A stretch of DNA of 64,000 bases from Scalesia atractyloides (lineage: Eukaryota; Streptophyta; Magnoliopsida; Asterales; Asteraceae), in assembly GCA_947069175.1 (NCBI GenBank), contig CAMTDV010000022.1, positions 36,483,476 through 36,547,475 on the forward strand, given 5' to 3'. Below the pieces are notes generated by a model that did no database searches, had not been told where the DNA came from, and saw only the letters and a program-made list of their open reading frames with translations. Each line of letters begins with the position of its first letter. The first letter of the stretch is position 1. Below are positions 23,731 through 35,011 of this stretch, piece by piece. Made by a program: the position numbers and the translations under genes.

Positions 23731-23747
23731 ATCCCCCACCAAGTTGG
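23731..23747 (-). other. Polypurine tract of copia A
   Basis: Sense strand CCAACTTGGTGGGGGAT directly before the 3' LTR; primes plus-strand DNA synthesis. Confidence 0.85.
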
Positions 23748-24290
23748 AATGTTTCCTCTCACTTAGACAGATGATGTCACTAGGTGTTACGAAGATTAAA
23801 CCCAGTTTATGTTGATAAACAAGAAGAGACAGATTCGATGGTGTCCTATGGAATTAAACCATTAACCTGATAGCCCCCTTCGGTTTACCCCCACACATCA
23901 CCGGCCGACTTTGCGTTCTCACTGAGCGTGAATATGGCCGTGCGCTATAAACCCTTTCATGATCCTTTAGAAGACAAACCACTTATCTTCACTTGAGGCG
24001 GCACCACCCCTAGATCATATAGGCAAAGTTTTACATCATCCACGTTGCTTGGATGCCTCCAAAACTTTGTTAAGAGCATTAGCTCACCCTTGTTCTCGGC
24101 AACGACGTACTATCATACCTCACATTGATCTATCAAAAAATTGATACTACCTTCTATCGTTAAGTGACTTCGTTTTTACCCATTAAACTTGAGAAATAGG
24201 AGCACTAAGTTCAAGTTGGGTTTCCATCACTAACGATTCTATTGTGGTTTTAGACCCATGTCTCTCGCGGTATTACTACCAAATCTCTCG

Positions 24291-24800
24291 TCAGAGGTTT
24301 AGTAAACGGATCAGCCAATTCTTATTCGTCTTGACATAGACAACCTTGATGGTACCACTTTCAAGAAGTTGTCTCACATAATTGTGCCATAGACCTATGT
24401 GTCTTGACCTCCCATTATACACTGCGTTGTATACTTTAGATAGTGTGGACTCACTATCACAATACATGGGAATATACGGCATTGGAACATCCCACAAACG
24501 GATGTCCGTAAGTAGATCTCTAATCCACTCTGCTTCCTTATCAGCCGCAGCTAGTGCTATGAACTCAGCTTCCATAGTTGAGTGGGCAATACACGTCTGT
24601 TTCTTGCTCGCCCATTGCTCTTCCTGCTAGAGTGTAAATCCACCCACTTGTAGATTTTGAATCACTGGTGTGATCAATCCAGCTCGCATCAGAATAACCT
24701 TCGAGTATTCTGGAATTAGACGTGTATGTCAGTTATAAGTTACTGGTCCTTTTCAGGTATCCAAGTACCCTACCCACTGCTTTCCAGTGTTCTGTCCCTG
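24291..24800 (-). pseudogene. copia A RNase H
   Basis: Encodes MEAEFIALAAADKEAEWIRD, YCDSESTLSKVYNAVYNGRS, RHIGLWHNYVRQLLESGTIK, VVYVKT: the copia RNase H with its E (EAEF) and D (CDSE) metal ligands. The end reads NKNWLIRLLNL where NQNLADPFTK-type sequence is usual, so it is frameshifted at the C terminus. It is separated from the reverse transcriptase frame by a break between 24575 and 24814. Confidence 0.85.
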
Positions 24801-24813
24801 GATTGACAGTATA

Positions 24814-26058
24814 CTAACTCAGTTTGCTTACAGCAAAAGCAATATCAGGACGAGTGCAATGTGTTGCATACATCATACTTCCAATATCACTTGCATACTC
24901 CAGTTGAGCTAGTGCTCTCCCTGAGTTCACATTAAGTTTCACACTTGGATCAAATGGGGTATTAAACTCTTTAATGTTCAAGTGTTGAAACTTAGTCAGA
25001 ATTTTCTTTATGTAATAAGATTGACTTAGAGAAATCTGACTTTCAGTTCTTTTCACCTCCAGTTGAGCCACTGCTCTCCCTGAGTTCACATTAAGTTTCA
25101 CACTTGGATCAAATGGGGTATTAAACTCTTTAATGTTCAAGTGTTGAAACTTAGTCAGAATTTTCTTTATGTAATGAGATTGACTTAGAGAAATCTGACT
25201 TTCAGTTCTTTTCACCTTGATCCCAAGAATGGTATCAACTTCTCCTAGATCTTTCATCTTAAAGTTCGAGGATAGATATTTCTTAGTTTCAGAAATACCT
25301 TCAAGGTGAGTGCTAATGATCAACATATCAACATAGAGACAAATCACGACTGTATAACCGGGTTCGCATTTAGTATAGATACACCTATCAGCACTATTGT
25401 GTCGAAACCCGAAAGCAGTCACAGTGGTGTCAAACCTCTCATGCCACTGTTTAGGAGCTTGCTTCAAACCATAAAGAGATTTAATAAGTCTACACACTTT
25501 GTTCTCTTGTCCAGGCATCACAAACCCTTCTGGTTGCTCCAAATAAATCTCCTCATTTAGATACCCATTTAGAAACGCAGTCTTTACATCCATTTGATGG
25601 ATGTACAGCCCTTTCAAAGCAGACACCGCTATTAGAGTTCTAATAGAGCTAATTCTAGCCACAAGTGCATAGGTATCAAAATAGTCGATCCCTTCTCTCT
25701 GCCTATACCCTTTAGCAACTAATCTCGCTTTATAGGCAGAGATGGATCCATCTGGATGATACTTCCTTTTGAAAATCCATTTGGATCCAATGGGTTTCTT
25801 TCCCTTGGGTAGATCAGCTAACTCCCAAGTTCCATTTCCCATAATGGAATCCATTTCATCATTGACTGCTTCCTTCGACAAACGAGCATCTCTTGATGAC
25901 ATTGCTTCGCTGAAAGTTTTAGGATCATCATCCAAATTAACAGCGAAAATGACCTCTCTCGTCACTTTCTTTTGAGTTCCCTCAACCAGGTAAGAAAAGA
26001 AATCATCTCCATAACTTTTCTCTTTTCTAACTCTAGTACTATTTCCTTGGTTCTTCAA
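24814..26058 (-). pseudogene. copia A reverse transcriptase with internal duplication
   Basis: A 414-codon frame. Copia RT landmarks: GSKWIFKRKYHPDGSISAYK, ARLVAKGYRQREGIDYFDTY, QMDVKTAFLNG, YLNEEIYLEQPEGF, SLYGLKQAPKQWHERFD. The active site reads CLYVDMLIIS; the family has YVDD, so one catalytic Asp codon is lost (around 25324-25332). A 53-residue block, VKRTESQISLSQS to NSGRAVAQLE, is present twice in tandem and in frame (159 bp at 24900-25058 and 25059-25217). The RT is therefore both catalytically dead and structurally altered. RT copies element RNA into DNA in cytoplasmic particles. Confidence 0.95.
24900..25217 (-). repeat. 159-bp in-frame tandem duplication within RT
   Basis: Two nearly identical 159-bp copies, start points 24900 and 25059, each beginning CCAGTTGAGC on the plus strand and ending TTCTTTTCACCT. 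Only a few base differences. Confidence 0.95.
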
Positions 26059-26244
26059 CTATTGATGAAGGTTGAACTCATTTTTCAGAAGTACCAGAAG
26101 ATGGGGTGTAATTTGAGTTTTCATCATCTCTAGAAAACTTGTTCTCAAAGAATTCCACATCTCTGGATTCTACAACTGTACCTGATTCGTCATCCAACAA
26201 CCGGTAAGACTTACTTTGCAGAGCATATCCAATGAATACACTCT

Positions 26245-26890
26245 TTAAGCTCGTTCTCCCAGTTTGAGTGTCTTTGGATCAGGTACGCGATAATAGGCAA
26301 GACACCCCCAAACCCTCAAATACTCTAGGTTTGGTTTTCTTCCTTTCCATAACTCATATGGACTCGTAGGTATCACACGACTAGTGATCCTATTATGAAC
26401 AAGACAAGCGGTTAACACAGCTTCCCCCCACATATTACGAGGTAGACCCGATTGATTTAACATACAGTTAGCCATCTCTACCAAGGTTCGGTTCTTCCTC
26501 TCAGCCAAACCATTTTGTTGGGGAGTATATGGTGCAGTTCTCTCATGTATGATGCCTTCCTCTTCGCAGAATGCATCAAATTTTCGGTTAAAGTATTCTC
26601 CACTTCTGTCTGAGCAAAGAATTTTAATGTGTTTCTCCTTTTGTTTTTCAACTTCAGCCTTATATATTTTAAATGCCTCAAAAGCTTCGCTTTTGAATGC
26701 AATAAATAAACATATAAGTATCGAGTGAAGTCATCGCAGAAAGTGATAAAGTATCTCTTACCCCCCACAAGTAAGGACTCCATTCAGTTCACAAATATCT
26801 GAATGAATTAGTTCTAGTAGTGATGTATTACGTTTATGAACACTTGGAAAAGGTTTCTTTGTGAATTTTGATTTCACACAAGTTTCCATT
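26245..26890 (-). pseudogene. copia A integrase
   Basis: Two frames: GGKRYFITFCDDFTRYLYVY with LLHSKAKLLRHLKYIRL (26478-26783), then MAERKNRTLVEMANCMLNQS with GLPRNMWGEAVLTACLVHNR and TSPYELWKGRKPNLEYLRVW (26245-26508). FCDDFTRY and ER-NRTLVEMA surround the DD(35)E residues of copia integrases. A frameshift lies between 26480 and 26510 and an additional stop near 26790. ETCVKSKFTKKPF of the zinc-binding region can be read in a shifted frame at about 26865. Confidence 0.85.
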
Positions 26891-27551
26891 TTTCAAAGTC
26901 TTTATCTTTTAATTTTAATAAACCTTTAGTTTGCATTTTTTCAATGTTTTTAATATTTGTATGAGCTAAACGTTTATGCCATAAAGAAATTGAACAAGCG
27001 ATATAATCAAAAGACATAATTTCATTCAAATCAAAACTAATTGCATTACATTGATAAAAACTATCACTACCACTATCACCACTATCAGTATCACTTTCAT
27101 TCCCAAACCCATCAATCACTGAAACGCCACCTTCATCCGAGTTTTCTTCTTCATCAATTCCATCTTCAGCTAGGTCAAGGCGATACATTCCACCCGTGTT
27201 CTTTGCTTGACCCACATAGATGTCATTTAGAGAAAACTTCACACGAAGATTCTTGAGAACCAGCTTGTACCCATTTCGATCAAACTTATCAGTAGAAACA
27301 AGACCCTTGGTGATACCAGGGACATGCAACACGTCCTGAAGGGTAACCGTTTGACCATCTTTAAAGTTTAGTCGCACTGTGCCTTTACCACGAACTTCCA
27401 CTCGATGTCCATCAGCACATACCACCACTGTTCCTTGAGGAACAGGACCATAAGTAAGAAATGAGCCACGATTCCCAAAAACATGAACAGTTGCTCCAAA
27501 ATCCAAAAACCATCCTCTACATGCCACAACGCGTGTATATTGAGAAAGCAT
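26874..27551 (-). pseudogene. copia A protease and pre-integrase region
   Basis: 225 codons. The aspartic protease motif reads FLDFGATVHVFGNRGSF near the N terminus; the family has DSGA, so the Ser next to the catalytic Asp has become Phe. GTVRLNFKDGQTVTLQDVLH and VPGITKGLVS follow as in copia proteases. An acidic Asp/Ser linker (about residues 125-165) leads to LWHKRLAHTNIKNIEKMQTK, the GAG-pre-integrase domain. Confidence 0.9.
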
Positions 27552-27580
27552 GTTAACATCTCAAAGACCCACATTAGCCA

Positions 27581-28520
27581 CTAGATTGGTGACTTTCTCA
27601 ATATCAACAGCACTTGTAGAACCAACCGTAGATCCAGATTTCCTTTGAGAGCACTCTCGTGCATAATGCCCGGTTTCTCCACAAACATGACATTTACCCG
27701 ATCTCTTTGGTTGATGGTTGGTCGTTTGATGTGACATTTTGAATTCCTTTTTCTTTGGTGCTGTAAACTTTCTATTCTTTGATGCCCCTTTTCCCTTTTG
27801 ACCAGTTCTCCAACAATATGATTCACACTCGATCCGACTTTACCTCTTTTGTCCCTGTTGCGTGTTTCCTCCTTAATTCGAAGGTGCTTCAACAGTTCAT
27901 CCAAAGAGTAGTCCTCAGACTTGTGCATCATTCTCTTTGAGAAATCTTTCCAAGTAGGAGGAAGTTTTGCTATAATGACCCCTACTTGAAAAATTTCTGG
28001 CAGCGGAATAGAAAGCGCGGTCAGTTTGTTAACAAGAACTTGGAGTTCAAGCACTTGCTCCAAGATTGACTTGTCATCAACCATTTGAAAGTCTAAGTAT
28101 TGGAAATAAGGTATTTGTTAGTACCTTCTTCATGAGCCTTGTACTTATCTTCCAAAGCTTTCCCAAATTCTCTAGCACTTGTTACCGGCGTGTATAAGTC
28201 ATAGAGACGATCCGAAAGAGAATTCTTGATGTGGCCAAGGCAAAGATCTTCAGCTTCCTTACGGACAAGTCTTTGCTTAGCCAAATCTTAATTCGGGACC
28301 TCTCCAGCCTCAAGAGGAGGGTCATCAGGGATTGCGGGCAAGCTTGGATCAAGGATATAGTAGAGTTCAGCACAACGAGCATGAACTTAACCTTGTCCGC
28401 CCAACGGGTATAGCTCTGGCCATCGAATCTGTCCAACTTGACAAACTCTTGATTCATGAATCTCAGATTAGCTGTTGGTAGTTCATGTCCATTATTTATG
28501 GCGATTAAACACAAAAACTA
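27581..28520 (-). pseudogene. copia A gag
   Basis: Three frames in series: MNQEFVKLDRFDGQSYTRWA (28420-28470 region), then CLGHIKNSLSDRLYDLYTPV and ALEDKYKAHEEGTNKY (28093-28284), then LEQVLELQVLVNKLTALSIP and IIAKLPPTWKDFSKRMMHKS (27850-28084). The zinc knuckle CHVCGETGHYARECSQ (C-X2-C-X4-H-X4-C) is intact at about 27645-27690 but in another frame from the preceding part. Gag forms the particle that packages element RNA. Frameshifts near 28090, 28280 and 27800. Confidence 0.9.
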
Positions 28521-28534
28521 AAATCCTTTAAGAT

Positions 28535-29417
28535 TGTTGAAAACAATTTAATCAAACAGAAAATTAATTATTTTATTATTTAATTGCCGAGTTATTGGCC
28601 AAACCAGTTTATTCCAACTTGAACAAACTGACAGACGGTCCCGTTATCGGACGAATTAAATAACACGCAAAAACTAAAACCAACCTGGCGATTTAAGAAA
28701 CCGAGATTCTTGAACTGCACGGATGATTCCTGTCCTTAAAGGATTTTACGCGCTCGTATTGCTGTGAGCTGCAGTGTAAACTCCCAGGATTTAATGCAGA
28801 ACTGATCTGGTATTCCAACAGCAATGGAAACCAGAAAACGTAGAAGCTGGAGAAGAAACAGAAGCACAGAGATGACAGGCTGCGAAAATTAGGTGTAAAG
28901 AATGGGTAGCAGGAGGCCTTTATTTATAGATTGGGATTTCAACAGAGAATGAGAAAAACAGGAATGGGATAAACATTATTAACTAATTCGAATATAAACT
29001 CCTAGAGATATCCATCTCAAATTCGAATTCCTAGACTAATCCTATACGAATTCGAACTGGTGGAGATAACCCTCAATGTTTCGAATTCATCTCTATCCCA
29101 ATCTTAACTCAGCTCTATCTCGATCCACAGATCTAACACACCTGAACCGGACCCTAGCTAAAAATAAAAGCTCCTCAGCTCCTAGCGACGATGCGTACTT
29201 GCGAAGTGCAAAGTGCGCCTCAAACGCGCCCATTCGCGAGCTCGCGGCTCGGCTCGGCTCGGCGCGCGTGTGGGCTTGACCCACTTCTCAACCCATTTAA
29301 CACTTTGGAGGCCCATAAGGGGTAATCCCTTATAAGGCACTCAATTTTCACCTCCCCCACCAATGTGGGATGGAGGAAACATACTAACTTGTATGTTCCT
29401 CATTAATATTTCCAACA
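28535..29417 (-). repeat. 5' LTR of copia A
   Basis: 883 bp, matching 22822-23730. TATA-like box at 28919-28930 (sense TCTATAAATAAA); CpG block with CGCGAGCTCGCG at 29235-29269, in U3 about 300 bp upstream of the TATA box in the sense direction. The adjacent internal bases (sense ATCTTAAAGGATTTTAG) do not match the usual initiator-Met primer site TGGTATCAGAGC. Confidence 0.95.
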
Positions 29418-29828
29418 GATGGGGGGTTGTGGCGGTCGTTGTCGTCATAGAGGTGGCGTGGCGGCGGTTTGTGGAGGTGGTATGGCATCGGCAATGGCTA
29501 ATTCTTTCTTGGTGGGGTTCGGTTTAATAGGTTTGCGGTGGTGATTGGCTGTGGTCGGAGGTTCTGAAAGTTGGATGGTGGTGCTGCAGTGGTGGTAATG
29601 GGGTGGTGTAGGGACGAATGAGATGCAGATAAACAAAGTTTATGGTGATGATAGAAACTGTTTCCTTTGACAACTCAAAACCTGGGGCTTGAATGGTTTT
29701 TCTAAAATACATATATTATAATAATAATAATCATATTTACAGTCCATCTGTAAGTATAAAAAAATAAAGCTAAAGCCTAAAGTCTACAACGCCTACAAGT
29801 ATGAAAAACACACATAAACACACATATA
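29418..29828. other. Continuation of the GGT-rich target, then AT-rich spacer
   Basis: GGCGGTGG-rich to about 29690, continuing the sequence interrupted at 22821; afterwards AT-rich with an AATAAT repeat. No gene recognised. Confidence 0.5.
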
Positions 29829-31059
29829 GAGTAAAATGCACCGATAGTCCATATGATTTTGTAAAATTCATCTTTAGTCCCCATCTTTTCAAAATTAAAT
29901 ATATGCTCCACTCCCAGTGATTTGCTCTATTGGTTCTCATATAGTCCCTAAAGTGGATGAACTTTAGTTTTCTTAGTTAACTAAGTGTAAAATAACAAAT
30001 TACCATTACCACTAAAAACAATACATTAAAATAAATATGATTAGGGTTTGAACAATTTTAGTGGAGCTCACTTTTTTAAACATTAATCACCCCACCTCCA
30101 ATCTCTCCCTCTTCTCCACTCACCCCACTAGCACCACCGACATCACCGCCCAAACCTGAGGTTAAGTCCCCGGAGGCTTTAAACGTAAACCAGAACCGTT
30201 AAAAATTTAAAGCCTATTCCCACTCAATTCCGGTAGCTTAAACACGATTTCCAGCGACTTTAATCAGATTCCGGCGAACCTGCAACTTCCGACGATATAC
30301 CACCACCATCACCACACTCGTTTTCCCGTGACTTGAAACCAAGACTTGATTTTTATATATAGAGATTTGTGAATCAGTTTATTTTCACGATCTATTCCTA
30401 TTTTTTTTAATCAGAAACCATCACACAAAATATTGCAAACACTTACTGAACTAATCTTCTTTTTTCTTATCATAAACCATAACACCAAAGATGGTGGGTA
30501 AACCTGCTTTGCCCCAACCCAGTTTAACAAGATCTCGATTTGATCCATTACATATGGTTTACTCATACCCTGCTTTGGCCCAACCCATTTTAACTAGAAC
30601 CCGCCGCTACCACGTTTTCCTGACGAGCCTCTTCGCCACCAGAACATGATTCCGACGATAGGTAACCCTTTAACCTTATATAAAAGTCTCACATTTGTGT
30701 TTTGAACGTTAAAATCCGAAATAAATGTTGATATCATATGTGGGGTTTTGAAAACTAGGGTTTGGAAAAAGAAGATGATGATGGAGAAAAGAGGGTAAGG
30801 GTGGGGGTAGAGTGTTTAGTATATAGAAGTGGGTCTCTTTCAAATTGTTAATCTTTAATTATATTTATATTTTAATATTTAATATATTGTTTTTAATAGT
30901 AAGGGTAATTATGTCATTTTATATCCACTGAGAAATCTAACTTTCATCCACTTTAGGGACTATCCGAGTAACAACCGAGCAAACTACAAGGAGAATACAT
31001 GTAATTTTAAAAAGATGGGGACTAAAGGTGAAATTTTACTAAACCACAGACCTTTACTT
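29829..31059. mobile_element. Long-TIR element, Mutator-like
   Basis: Left arm 29829-29985 and right arm about 30905-31059 are inverted copies with several indels. Shared words are GTAAAATTCATCTTTAGTCC and CATCTTTT-AAAATTA, TAGTCCCTAAAGTGGATGAA, then AGTT-TTCT. Flanks share ACATATA (29822-29828 and 31061-31067), fitting a 7-9-bp duplication. Arms of 150 bp without a transposase fit a nonautonomous Mutator-like element. The interior (30090-30800) has CCACC-rich and gene-leader-like sequence on both sides (for example CCAATCTCTCCCTCTTCTCC), perhaps a captured fragment, but without a recognisable protein. Confidence 0.65.
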
Positions 31060-31316
31060 AACATATATTTTTGAGTTAAATGCCTGGTTGGTTCGGTTTA
31101 CGAAAATTGCAGACTTGGTCCCAAGAGTTCAAGTCCACACCAAACCGAATTTCTCGTTCTTACTAAAAGTCAACAATTAAACAATTAAGATATATTTGAA
31201 TTTGAACTAATTATATTTTGAAACAAAATTTCACAAAGTTAGTTTTATAAACTTACTTGATATTGAAGTATATTACTTTTGCTATAATAATATTGTTTTT
31301 ACATTATTTTAATAAT

Positions 31317-31435
31317 GATATGAATTTTCCAAAAGAAGAATTTAGATTTTGTTTAGAATCGTCTTTGAAAAAATCATCAGATCAACCAAGGAGTTCTAAA
31401 CAAAATCTCAATTCTTCTTTAGGAATTCATATTAG
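31317..31435. repeat. Hairpin with about 42-bp arms
   Basis: ATATGAATT..CC.AAAGAAGAATT.AGATTTTGTTTAGAA is found at 31317-31359 and, inverted, at 31393-31435, with about 38 of 42 bases pairing and a 33-base loop. It could be a tiny foldback element or the stem of a small-RNA precursor. The plus-strand ORF across it (31257-31544) is judged fortuitous. Confidence 0.8.
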
Positions 31436-33954
31436 TTGTACTCTTCAAAAATCCAACCTCTTATTTTCAAACTCAATAATAATAGATATATTAAATCCAA
31501 AACCGTTGAATTACAAAGAAGGTAAGCAATCAAAGCTACAATGAAGGAGGCACATTCTTCCGAGAACCCTAACCCTTTTCAACCTGCTTTCAACAACGAT
31601 GGGTATATGAAACCCAACCCCTTTGAATACAAGAAAACAAGTAGTCAAAATGAAGGCGACACAACTTAGCGGAACATATAAAGTTGATAAGCGGGAAAAG
31701 ATACTTCAATCCCAAAGGAAAAGGAAAAACTCTCCAAAAATATATCATATGAGATATATCAAAATATTATTCTCATTCTCAATAATATGATTACAATACT
31801 TGTAAAAACCTTCTATTTATAGGAGAAAACTAGACCCATATTAACTACAAACTTTAAGACTAAAATAAATACATACTTAAAGTCTTTCAATCAACTTAAA
31901 CACTTTAGACCTTAGGATTTTCAAATATTAAATCCCTTACGAACAAAAAAAACCAAAATACTTTGTTTATTCTTCATTTTTAATATGACATAGATCATCA
32001 CATATTCCAATTTACAGAATTTCAGGCCAACAACACAAGAAGATTTCTCCGATTGGGCTTGTTATTGTAAACTTAGTTTATTTTTTTCATCTTCTCTTGA
32101 ATCTTCGATTGAACCTTCTTACTTTCTTGATCATGTAACCAACTCGTGCATGTCACTTATTGTAAATTTCCACAAAACTTGTCATAAATATCTTCATTAT
32201 TTTGCTCCTCATGTTCACATCAGATAAAATACTTAGATAATTTTATAACTTTTGCTACTTTAGGTAAATTTTTGTATAAATATATCACGTTTTATAAATA
32301 GAATGTTAAGAACACCTTTATCAGGGTCTATCATTTTATAAAATTTGTTGTCTTGTTAAAACTAATAGAAAGGGGAATTTTACCATCTTTAATGCATTAA
32401 ATTTTACAATAAGACTTAGGTGGTAAACATGGGTTTTGGACCTGACTATATATGCTTAAGGGTAGTTCATAAATCTTTTCTTACGTGTAACATAGAGTTC
32501 AAGCATGACTTATACCCGACTTTATATTTGGGAATTGGATTTTTTTGCACAATGTTGTCAAGTGAATTTTTGCGGCCCCATTTTACTTAAAACGTTTTCA
32601 AGGGAAAAACATGTTATTCGTAAAGTACATGGTATACAAGATATACATAATTAGAACAATGACTCATATTTACTCAACTAAATTACTTCTGTCACAAACC
32701 AGTATATATTTATTGTTGACCGGTGGCCTACAAGGGCATCTGTTAGTGGTGGTATTTAAGGACGAGCTCAAATCTTTTTATGGCGGAATAAGCTTGAAAA
32801 TTCATTGCTCGATGTGCTACTAATAGTCCAATATGCCTTAGGATGACACAAATATAGCTATTAGTGGCATAAATAGGGCCATCCTTGCGAATGATAAAAA
32901 AAGTTTGTGTCTCGTGTAAGACAAAAAAAATTAGCCCCCCTCCTTATAATATAAACTCAGCAGTCATATGTAAAAAACCAAAATACGATGATAACTGTTA
33001 TAAACTAAATAAAACAAAAGCAGTGTAACAAAATGATCAAATATACTTACTTAAACGAATTATGAGGCTTTTCCAGCGTTTTTGGAAGTAAAGTTACCGA
33101 TCAAGTATTTATAGTACATACTGAATCTTCTCTATATTTAATGTATCATAGTTATGCATTCTCATATGCACAACTCAAATCAACATCTATTAAGAACAAT
33201 AAGTCTTAGTTTTATGTTACAAATAAACTAATACACATAAGAATAGTTTCAACACCCTTCGAACAAGCAATAACCAACACTTGAATCCTTTCAGCAAAAA
33301 AAAAAAAAAACAGTAATATGTGTAAACATATCCAACTTAGCAACACAAACCTTTTTATAGAAATAAAATAAATGAACTAGATATTTAGTTCTTTTAAGTT
33401 TATATTGTGAATGGTTAAATAAATAATTAACGAACCACAAATTTAAACAAGAAAACATTTAAAGTTTGTATGTAAAGGGTACATGAGAAGAAAAAAATGA
33501 AACATTTATAGTTATTTAAAGTTATGTAAATGGTTAAATGAGAAATAAAAAATGAAAACAAAAGTTACAATTATGGAGGCCAGAACAAAAACTAAACATG
33601 GATTACAAAGAAAATTAGAAAAGAAAAGACACCAACACAGGATTCGAACCCGGAACAATAGGTTCACTATACAGTTTGTATCCATTGTGTCAGAAGTCAG
33701 ACATGTGAATTTGTGTATATTTTCTACACAAAATATAACTTTATACATAAAAATATAAATAGATATTTTAAACAATTTTGGTGTGCTGTGGCATCTTCCG
33801 CAAAGGCCCAAAGTGGCCTCGGGCATAAGTTCTTTGCTAGAACTTAAATGTTTGCTCGCATTTGTGCAAATTTAGTGTGAATATTAATATAGTACCAGTA
33901 ATAAGATTTGATCAGGTTGCTAGGGACGACGTAGCAATCTATTAAGTTGCAAAT
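31436..33954. other. Intergenic, no gene recognised
   Basis: AT-rich. 31690-31900 has the look of an LTR promoter in minus orientation (TTCTATTTATAGGAGAA, sense TTCTCCTATAAATAGAA) but no matching second LTR. A poly(A) run lies at 33297-33310. The ORF at 33512-33826 (minus) shows no family resemblance. Confidence 0.5.
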
Positions 33955-35011
33955 TGTAACACTCCAAATTTATTAGACAAATATTATTGTGAACTTAAAA
34001 GTGTATTTGTGATAAATAACACAAGTGTGGTGACCAGGGATATTTAACCTTGTTAACTACATTTACATTAGTGGATTGTGGTTTTCGTATAACAAAACCA
34101 AATGAGGGCTAAAAATGAACATGTGCTAAACTAAGTTGAATAAACAAAAATTATAAGATTCACACACATGTGTGTGTACATTGATCCAGAGAGAGAGAGT
34201 AGAGAGCAAAACCCTATTGTTCTTGCTCACCAACACAAAATCATCTAATTAAAGCTAAAGTCAAAGTAGTTTTGATGCATGTTTGAAGAACTGGAACATA
34301 CTACATCATCATAACATAAGGTATGTAATATTTCATCTTTGGTGAGATTCTCTAGTAGGAGAAATTCATGAAAGAAGGAGGTTTAATGACTCAATCACCA
34401 TTAAGATGTGTTTAGATGATTGTACATACGGTTATAGTAGTCCTAGTTGTTGAATATGTGAATTATTTGCTCTATGACTTATTTGCATAATCATTCAAGT
34501 ATGATGGGAAGTGGGGTTTAGCTTAGAAGTGAAGAACCCCAATTTCATGTGCCAGCCTTGAATAAACTAACATTTGTATGAAAATTGATTGTTATTAAAA
34601 GTGTTGGTTATATTGAGTTGAAATTAAATGGTTGGAAATTGTTACTTGAGCTAATATAAATAGCTTAAAATTTTGCTCATAAAGTGTATAACAAAATACC
34701 TAAATGAGAATTGGTTGTTAATAATGAATGAGAAACCTTGATGAGAACCCTATGATTGATTTTTGGTAAGTTTACATGCCATGGATATGAACCATGAGGT
34801 CCTAATGATAATTGGGTTATGCTCTTTAGGCAATTCGAGTGAAGCTTTGGGAGGTCAAGCTGGAGCAGACACACGTTTGAAAGGAAAACTTTAAGGTACA
34901 TAGGTAGACGTTATGTTGCTTATTTTAATTAGTTAAATTGTGTTGTTGAAAAGAAGGCCGTTTAACAAACTGAATGGAGAGTCTTACTTTATGCAAGTGA
35001 AAAAGAAAGAA
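33955..35011 (+). mobile_element. LTR-like fragment, probable Ty3-gypsy
   Basis: Starts TGTAACACTCCAAATTTATT, the type of LTR start seen in plant chromoviruses, and holds an AGAGAGAGAGTAGAGAGC leader-like stretch near 34190. No partner LTR, primer site or pol in the window. It runs into the inverted-repeat fragment at 35012. Weakly supported. Confidence 0.35.

Larger units (their letters stand above)
22822..29417 (-). mobile_element. Complete Ty1-copia retrotransposon A (defective)
   Basis: 6,596 bp bounded by LTRs TGTTGAAAAC...TTTCCAACA and by perfect 5-bp duplications GATGG (22817-22821 and 29418-29422). Domain order on the minus strand is gag, protease, integrase, reverse transcriptase, RNase H; integrase before reverse transcriptase defines Ty1-copia. 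LTRs differ by a few indels, so the insertion is not very recent. All ORFs are broken by frameshifts or stops and two catalytic motifs are damaged, so it cannot act on its own. It interrupts a GGTGG-rich sequence. Confidence 0.95.

Noticed and set aside
31257..31544. 95-codon plus-strand ORF with a hydrophobic start
   Set aside because: It spans a hairpin, has no recognisable family, and its hydrophobic start is simply AT-rich codons.
33640..33680. GGATTCGAACCC, like the B box of a tRNA gene or SINE
   Set aside because: No matching A box at the right distance, no cloverleaf and no SINE tail could be found on either strand.
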